Assembly (NCBI GenBank): GCA_023433275.1
Contig: JAEZDN010000082.1
Coordinates: 1-20,492, forward strand
Source of the DNA: Verrucomicrobiota bacterium
GTDB lineage: Bacteria > Verrucomicrobiota > Verrucomicrobiia > Opitutales > Opitutaceae
Direction of reading: 5' to 3'
DNA: 20,492 nucleotides
Within the stretch, counting starts at the first letter, position 1; the number at the start of each line of letters is the position of its first letter. The notes below the pieces were generated by a model that saw only the letters and a program-made list of their open reading frames with translations, was not told where the DNA came from and did not search any database. Position numbers and translations under genes: made by a program. This document shows positions 15,719 through 20,492 of this stretch, one piece after another.

Positions 15719-16414
15719 ATGAGTGTCCAAACGATTCTGAATGTCCAGCGTCTCACCAAAACCTACGCCACGGCGGCCGGGCCGCTGACGGTGCTGCAGG
15801 AGGTATCGTTCGCGATTCCGGCGGCGGGCACCTGCGCCATCGTGGGACCGTCGGGCAGCGGGAAGACCACGCTGCTGGGTCTATGCGCCGGGCTGGATCA
15901 GCCGTCGACCGGCACGGTCGAACTCGATGGCCGGGAGATTGGGGGCATGTCCGAGGACCAGCGGGCCCTGGTGCGCAACGAGTGCGTGGGCTTCGTGTTT
16001 CAGAATTTCCAACTGATCCCGACGCTGACCGCGCTGGAAAACGTCCTGGTGCCGCTGGAACTGCGCGGCGGCAGCGTGGCGGCGTCGGAGGGGGCCGAGT
16101 TGCTCGCGCGGGTCGGGTTGGGCGACCGCCTGGACCATTATCCGGTGCAATTGTCCGGCGGCGAGCAGCAGCGGGTGGCCCTCGCGCGGGCATTCATCAA
16201 CCGGCCGCGAATCCTTTTTTGCGACGAACCGACGGGAAACCTGGATGGCGACACGGCCCATGCGATGGCGGACCTCATCTTCGGCCTCAATCGCGAGCGC
16301 GGCACCACGCTGGTGCTCGTGACCCATGACCTGGAGCTGGCGCGCCGGACGCAGCGCGTGATCCGGCTGCGATCGGGCGCGGTGATCTCGGACGAGACCA
16401 TCGATCACGGGTGA
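15719..16414 (+). CDS. ybbA: ABC transporter ATP-binding protein, YbbA (LolD-like)
   Basis: This cytoplasmic ATPase (231 residues) belongs to the LolD/MacB/FtsE-type group and powers the FtsX-like permease next to it. Walker A GPSGSGKTT (43-51), Q-loop Q95, signature LSGGEQ (145-150), Walker B ILFCDE (165-170), D-loop and His203 are intact. I chose the ATG giving MSVQTILNVQRLTKTY; the frame extends upstream only as antisense to tesA. No Shine-Dalgarno is seen. The permease frame overlaps its stop as GTGA, but the likelier permease start is 59 bases later. Together with ybbP it matches E. coli YbbAP, whose substrate is not settled; lipid or esterase-product handling at the envelope is inference. 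Confidence 0.94.
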   Translation: MSVQTILNVQRLTKTYATAAGPLTVLQEVSFAIPAAGTCAIVGPSGSGKTTLLGLCAGLDQPSTGTVELDGREIGGMSEDQRALVRNECVGFVFQNFQLIPTLTALENVLVPLELRGGSVAASEGAELLARVGLGDRLDHYPVQLSGGEQQRVALARAFINRPRILFCDEPTGNLDGDTAHAMADLIFGLNRERGTTLVLVTHDLELARRTQRVIRLRSGAVISDETIDHG

Positions 16415-16473
16415 GCCCATGCACTATTGCTGAACGGACGTCGCTCGCCGGGTCCAATGCCTTCTTCCTGCTC

Positions 16474-18999
16474 ATGAATTTCATCCTCAAAATGGCCTGG
16501 CGGGATACGCGGGCTTCGCGCCGGCGGTTGTTGTTATTCTCCCTCGCGATCGTCCTCGGGGTGGCCGCGCTGGTCGCGGTGGGTTCGGTGCGCGACAATC
16601 TCCGGCGGGCGATCGAGGAGCAGACCAAGTCGCTGCTCGGTGCGGACCTCACGGTAAATTCGAGGCAGGAGTTCACGGCGGCGAGCGCGGAATATTTCGC
16701 GACCCTCGGCGAGGACCGGGCCCGCGAGATCGCCTTCAATTCGATGCTGATCATCCCCACCGAGGGCGGCCCGACGCGCCTTGTGCAGGTGCGGGCGATC
16801 GAGGGCAATTTTCCCTTCTATGGCGATTTCGACACATCGCCCGCCGGGGCGCGCGAGGCGTTGCGCGGGGGCATGAACATCGTGCTCGAGCAGAGCCTGA
16901 TGGTGCAGTTCGGGCTCCAGCAAGGGGACAAGATCCGGCTGGGCACCGCCGAATACACCGTGGCCGGGGGACTGCGCGCGATCCCGGGCGAGGCCCTGGC
17001 GGTTGCGACCATGGCGCCGCGGGTATTTGTCCCGCTGTCCACCGTGGGAGGCACGGGCCTGTTGCGGCAGGGCAGCCTGTCGCGGCACCGGCTCTATTTC
17101 AAATTCGCGCCCGGCTTCGACGTGCAGGCGCTGGAGCAGGAGTTGCGCACGCGTTTTCAAGAGGAGCGCTACGGCTACGACACCGTCGAGGAGCGCAAGC
17201 GCGAGCTGGGGCAGTCCATCAGCAACGTGAATTCCTTCCTGAGCCTCGTGGGCTTTGCCTCGCTTTTCCTGGGCGCGATCGGCGTGGCGAGCGCGGTGCA
17301 GGCGCACATCCGCCAGAAGATTCCCACCGTGGCCATGCTGCGGTGCCTCGGTGCCTCGGCGCGAACCAGTTTCGCCATTTATCTCGTCCAAGGCGTGGGC
17401 CTGGGCTTGCTGGGCGCGCTGCTGGGGGCGGCGCTCGGGCTCGCCGTGCAGTTGGCGCTGCCGGTCTTCCTGAAGGATCTTTTGCCGCCGTCCCTGGAGA
17501 TCGGGGTTTCGTGGGGGGCCCTCGGACGCGGACTGGGGGCGGGCGTGGTGGTGAGCGTGCTCTTCTCGCTCCTGCCGCTGATGGAAGTGCGGCGGGTGTC
17601 ACCATTGCTGACGTTGCGCTCGGCGTTCGTGCCCACGGCGGGGCGTGACTGGTGGCAGCTCGCGCTGCTGGGGCTCATCGCGGTGATGGTGTTCGGTTTC
17701 GCCTACTGGCAGACGGGGCGCCTGCGGTGGGCGGCGGGATTTTCCGCGGCGTTGTTCATCAGCTTCGGCATCCTGGCCGGGCTGGCGAAAGCGGTGTCGT
17801 GGCTGGCGCGCCGGTTCACGCCGCAGGCGCTGCCCTTCGCGTGGCGGCAGGGCGTGGCCAACCTGCACCGGCCCAACAACCGCACGCTGTTGCTGCTCGT
17901 GTCGCTGGGGTTGGGCACGTTCCTGATGATGACGCTTTATCTGTCGCGGGACACGCTGCTCGGCCAGTTGCGCGTGGTGGGCGGCGGGGACCGGCCGAAC
18001 CTGATGTTTTTCGACATCCAGGACGACCAGGTGGAACCGCTCAAAAAAATCCTGCGGGAGCAGGGCGCGCCGGTGAAGGACCATGCGCCGATCATCACGA
18101 TGCGGATCGCGTCGATCAAGGGGCGGCCGGCGGCGGAGTTGCTCAAGGACGGGGCCTCGCGCGTGCCGGGTTGGACGTTGCGACGCGAGTATCGCTCGAC
18201 GTATCGGGGCGCGCTCAGTGACAGCGAGAAGCTCACGGGCGGGACGTTCACCGGACGGGTGGAGGGGGACCCGGAGGTCGTGCCGGTTTCGATCGAGGAA
18301 AAACTGGCCCGTGACCTGCAGGTCGTTTTGGGCGACGAGATCGTATTTGATGTTCAGGGGGTGCCGGTGACGGCCCGCGTGGACAGCCTGCGCGAGGTGG
18401 ACTGGCGGCGCATGCAGCCGAATTTCTTCCTCGTGTTTCCGGAAGGCGCGCTGGAGGCGGCGCCGAAATTCCACATCATGGCGCTGCGCGTCGCGGATGC
18501 GGCGCAATCGGCGCGGGTGCAGCAAGCGGTCGTGCGTGACCATCCCAATGTGTCGGCCATCGACCTGGCACTGATCATCCAGACGATTGATGGCGTGTAC
18601 TCCAAGGCCTCGTTTGTCGTGGAGTTTCTCGCGCTCTTCACCGTGGTGACCGGCGGCATTGTGCTGGCCGGGGCGGTCCTGATCGGGCGTTCGCAGCGCG
18701 TGAGGGAGAGCGTGCTGCTCCGGACGCTGGGGGCGACCAAGGCGCAGGTAAACCGCATCATGTTCGCCGAGTACCTGGCGCTCGGCACCTTGGGCGCCGC
18801 GGTGGGGGCGGTGCTGGCGGTGGGCGCCAATTGGGCCTTGGCGTACCAAGTGTTCCAGGTGGCGTGGACCACGCCGTCGGTGGTGGTGCTGCTAGCTGGC
18901 TGGGTGGCGGTGAGCGGGCTGACGGTCGTGACGGGATTCGTTTCCAACCGTGGGATTTGCGATCATCCGCCGCTGGCCGTGCTGAGGGAGGAAACGTGA
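16474..18999 (+). CDS. ybbP: FtsX-type ABC permease, YbbP
   Basis: This 841-residue inner-membrane permease of the MacB/LolC class pairs with YbbA in a type VII mechanotransmission complex. It starts MNFILKMAWRDTRASRRRLL, and a first helix lies at about 20-37. A periplasmic domain (about 40-245) precedes three helices of the first FtsX domain (about 252-275, 303-330, 350-370). Four further helices follow (up to about 490), then a second periplasmic domain and a final three-helix FtsX domain (about 713-738, 768-793, 803-825). Ten membrane segments in all match the YbbP family. A GTG at 16411 overlapping the ybbA stop would add 21 residues, but the family N-terminus fits the ATG at 16474. Its leader is pyrimidine-rich without a Shine-Dalgarno. 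Confidence 0.94.
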   Translation: MNFILKMAWRDTRASRRRLLLFSLAIVLGVAALVAVGSVRDNLRRAIEEQTKSLLGADLTVNSRQEFTAASAEYFATLGEDRAREIAFNSMLIIPTEGGPTRLVQVRAIEGNFPFYGDFDTSPAGAREALRGGMNIVLEQSLMVQFGLQQGDKIRLGTAEYTVAGGLRAIPGEALAVATMAPRVFVPLSTVGGTGLLRQGSLSRHRLYFKFAPGFDVQALEQELRTRFQEERYGYDTVEERKRELGQSISNVNSFLSLVGFASLFLGAIGVASAVQAHIRQKIPTVAMLRCLGASARTSFAIYLVQGVGLGLLGALLGAALGLAVQLALPVFLKDLLPPSLEIGVSWGALGRGLGAGVVVSVLFSLLPLMEVRRVSPLLTLRSAFVPTAGRDWWQLALLGLIAVMVFGFAYWQTGRLRWAAGFSAALFISFGILAGLAKAVSWLARRFTPQALPFAWRQGVANLHRPNNRTLLLLVSLGLGTFLMMTLYLSRDTLLGQLRVVGGGDRPNLMFFDIQDDQVEPLKKILREQGAPVKDHAPIITMRIASIKGRPAAELLKDGASRVPGWTLRREYRSTYRGALSDSEKLTGGTFTGRVEGDPEVVPVSIEEKLARDLQVVLGDEIVFDVQGVPVTARVDSLREVDWRRMQPNFFLVFPEGALEAAPKFHIMALRVADAAQSARVQQAVVRDHPNVSAIDLALIIQTIDGVYSKASFVVEFLALFTVVTGGIVLAGAVLIGRSQRVRESVLLRTLGATKAQVNRIMFAEYLALGTLGAAVGAVLAVGANWALAYQVFQVAWTTPSVVVLLAGWVAVSGLTVVTGFVSNRGICDHPPLAVLREET

Positions 19000-19144
19000 C
19001 GCCGGTCGAGGGGGCCGAAGCCGGCAGACAAATCGCGGGCGACAAACGGCTTCCGCCGGACGCGCGGCGAGGGGATTCCGCCGTCGGTGCGCGGGAGCGC
19101 TTTGGCGTTTGGCATTTCTGAGTTTGGAGTTTCGCTTGCGCGCC

Positions 19145-19600
19145 ATGGCCCCGCCCCGCCACCTCACCTTTCACTATACCCTGCGCAATCGCGCGGGCCG
19201 CGTGCTCGACACCTCGCGCGGCGCCGAACCGCTTTCCTGCGTGGAGGGGACGGGCCAGATCATCGAGGGGCTCGAGGAATCGTTGTTGCGCATGGGTGGG
19301 GGCGAGAAGCGCACGATCATCGTGCCGCCGGAGCGCGCGTATGGGCTGCGGGAGGACGAATTGATCCAGAAAGTCCCGCGGTCGCGGCTGCCGGTCGATG
19401 ACATCCGGGCGGGAGATCAGTTTCAGACCGGGCCCGACCGCCAGGATCCCATCGTCACGGTGCTGGCCATCGAAGGCGACGAGGTGTTGCTGGATGCCAA
19501 TCACCCGCTGGCCGGTGAGGAACTTCATTTTGAGGTTGAGTTGCTCGCCGTTCGCGCGGCCACGCCGGCCGAGTTGCAGGGCGGGTCGGGGCGGGCCTAA
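19145..19600 (+). CDS. slyD: FKBP-type peptidyl-prolyl isomerase, SlyD-like
   Basis: This is a 151-residue cytoplasmic prolyl isomerase/chaperone. The FKBP half-domains are split by an insert-in-flap chaperone domain, as in SlyD: FHYTLRNRAGRVLDTS opens the FKBP part and IIEGLEESLLRMGGGEKR is the conserved centre. The insert runs through VPPERAYGLRE to the VLAIEGDEVLLD segment, and DANHPLAGEELHFEVELLAV closes the fold. The long His/Cys-rich metal-binding tail of E. coli SlyD is absent, so nickel storage is not supported. I chose the ATG at 19145; a TTG 12 codons upstream is less likely. The upstream 145 bases hold no clear gene or promoter. It is followed after 19 bases by ppgK, probably as one operon. 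Confidence 0.92.
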   Translation: MAPPRHLTFHYTLRNRAGRVLDTSRGAEPLSCVEGTGQIIEGLEESLLRMGGGEKRTIIVPPERAYGLREDELIQKVPRSRLPVDDIRAGDQFQTGPDRQDPIVTVLAIEGDEVLLDANHPLAGEELHFEVELLAVRAATPAELQGGSGRA

Positions 19601-19619
19601 CTTCTGCGTTTCCATCTTC

Positions 19620-20348
19620 ATGAAAGTACTCGGCATCGACATCGGTGGTTCCGCCTTCAAGGGCGCGCCCGTGGACACCAAGACCGGCAAGTTGCTTGCC
19701 GAACGGCATCGCGTGGAGATCGAGTCGCCGTGCCCCATCAAGGCAGGCATCGCGGCAGCCCGCCAAATCAGCCGTCACTTCAACTGGAAGGGCCCGGTCG
19801 GAATCGGGTTTCCCGGGGTGGTGGAGGCCGGACGCATCGGCGAGGTCGGCAATCTCGGGGACCATTGGATGGGCGAAAACGGGGCCACGATCTTCAAGCG
19901 CGCCACGGGTTGCCCGGTGCGCCTGATCAATGATGCCGATGCGGCGGGGCTGGCTGAATTGCGGTTTGGCGCCGCGCGGGGCAAGGACGGCACGGTGATC
20001 CTGCTGACGTTTGGCACGGGCATCGGATCGGCGCTGCTCCACGACGGCCGGCTGGTGCCCAATGCCGAACTCGGGCACATTCCGTGGCGCGGGAAGCCGT
20101 TCGAACGCTACGCGGCCGCCTCGGTGCGCAAGCGGGCGAACCTCGACTGGCCGGAGTGGGCGGAGCGAGTCAATGTTTACCTTGCGACAGTCGAGCGGTT
20201 GTTCGCACCCAGGCTGATCATCATCGGCGGCGGGGTGAGCAAGAAGGCGGACAAGTTTTTGGGATTCATCCATACCCGGGCGAAGGTGGTGCCGGCGCGG
20301 CAGCAGAACGATGCCGGCATCGTGGGCGCGGCCCTGGCGTGGGAGTAG
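19620..20348 (+). CDS. ppgK: Polyphosphate glucokinase (ROK family)
   Basis: This enzyme phosphorylates glucose using polyphosphate (and often ATP), feeding glycolysis. The 242-residue product is near the usual PpgK size. The phosphate-1 motif IDIGGSAFKGA (6-16) and the PpgK-type start MKVLGIDIGGS are present; the catalytic base is probably Asp105 in NDADAAG. The second phosphate motif TFGTGIGSAL (130-139) is followed by RLVPNAELGH with Glu150 and His153 contacting sugar. The ROK zinc motif (CxCGxxGC) is absent, as is normal for PpgK. The ATG has a pyrimidine-rich leader and follows the SlyD-like gene by 19 bases. Canonical members have GSG where this has GSA, a mild change. I infer the phosphate donor from the family, since nothing here measures it. 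Confidence 0.92.
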   Translation: MKVLGIDIGGSAFKGAPVDTKTGKLLAERHRVEIESPCPIKAGIAAARQISRHFNWKGPVGIGFPGVVEAGRIGEVGNLGDHWMGENGATIFKRATGCPVRLINDADAAGLAELRFGAARGKDGTVILLTFGTGIGSALLHDGRLVPNAELGHIPWRGKPFERYAAASVRKRANLDWPEWAERVNVYLATVERLFAPRLIIIGGGVSKKADKFLGFIHTRAKVVPARQQNDAGIVGAALAWE

Positions 20349-20373
20349 ACCGGGCACGCGCCGCGAGCGGGCG

Positions 20374-20398
20374 AAGGGCGCGGCAAGGGCGTCCCTAC
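20374..20398. repeat. REP-like element between convergent genes
   Basis: On the minus strand this begins GTAGGGACGC and returns through GCGCCCTT, an imperfect stem of 7 pairs with one bulge around a 7-nt loop. The GTAG tetranucleotide supplies the TAG stop of the minus-strand gene that ends at 20395. It lies 25 bases past the ppgK stop, so it could serve as a shared 3' end structure. Confidence 0.5.
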
Positions 20399-20492
20399 GC
20401 GCGCGGCGGGATTTTAACCGTGTCGCCCGCGGGCGTGAGCTGGACGTCGCGCAAAAAAAGCGGCGCCCCGGATGGGTCGCCCCGAAAGGCAA
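20395..20492 (-). CDS. 3' end of an unidentified gene (partial)
   Basis: Only the last 31 codons and a stop are inside the window; the 5' part lies beyond the right edge. The tail reads AFRGDPSGAPLFLRD then VQLTPAGDTVKIPPRA. Of the three minus-strand frames, this one has the composition of a real protein end (alternating hydrophobic and charged residues) and stops cleanly before the convergent ppgK gene. I do not recognise the family. The TAG stop is part of a REP-like GTAG element. Confidence 0.5.
   Translation of the reverse strand, partial: AFRGDPSGAPLFLRDVQLTPAGDTVKIPPRA

Noticed and set aside
19000..19144. Small gene or promoter before the SlyD-like gene
   Set aside because: No frame looks like a protein and no -35/-10 pair is convincing. 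A TTTGG-rich stretch at 19101-19132 looks like degenerate repeat sequence but is too short to support.
19455..20492. Long minus-strand open frame across ppgK to the right edge
   Set aside because: It is antisense to ppgK, which has intact ROK motifs. At the right edge a different minus-strand frame, ending at 20395, has the better protein character.

Overview
The window is a GC-rich, densely coded stretch from what looks like a Gram-negative chromosome. LPS-type export (MsbA-like), lipoprotein and beta-barrel proteins, polyphosphate glucokinase, many GTAG-type palindromic repeats and few Shine-Dalgarno sites together make me favour Verrucomicrobia (Opitutus-like). That placement is an inference; there is no rRNA here.

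Layout. Positions 1-408 hold no gene, only decayed repeats and the pnp terminator. From 409 to 10951 everything is on the minus strand. In transcription order this is oppA, oppB, oppC (peptide uptake, without the OppD/F ATPases), an MsbA-like exporter, a DUF721/DciA-like protein, a polytopic GT-C-like membrane protein, then rpsO and pnp in the classical rpsO-pnp order with a terminator between them. A small acyl-CoA thioesterase (11079-11534) points the other way from oppA. A second minus-strand block (15703 down to 11686) is tesA-like esterase, outer-membrane beta-barrel, amicyanin-like cupredoxin, then a membrane-bound class III adenylate cyclase. Divergent from tesA, only 15 bp away, are ybbA and ybbP (ABC ATPase and FtsX-type permease), followed by a SlyD-like FKBP and polyphosphate glucokinase. 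The window ends in the 3' tail of an unidentified minus-strand gene.

How the genes work together. The tesA-ybbA-ybbP neighbourhood is the divergent arrangement known from E. coli. The most intriguing unit is the barrel, cupredoxin and receptor-cyclase block, which could be an envelope copper/redox sensing module feeding cAMP. The second theme is repeats: each spacer of the opp-msbA run carries a different palindromic element, including two REPIN-like inverted REP pairs, one of them between the binding-protein gene and the first permease gene. The rpsO leader contains three hairpins, two capped by GNRA tetraloops, which may be an S15 autoregulatory element.
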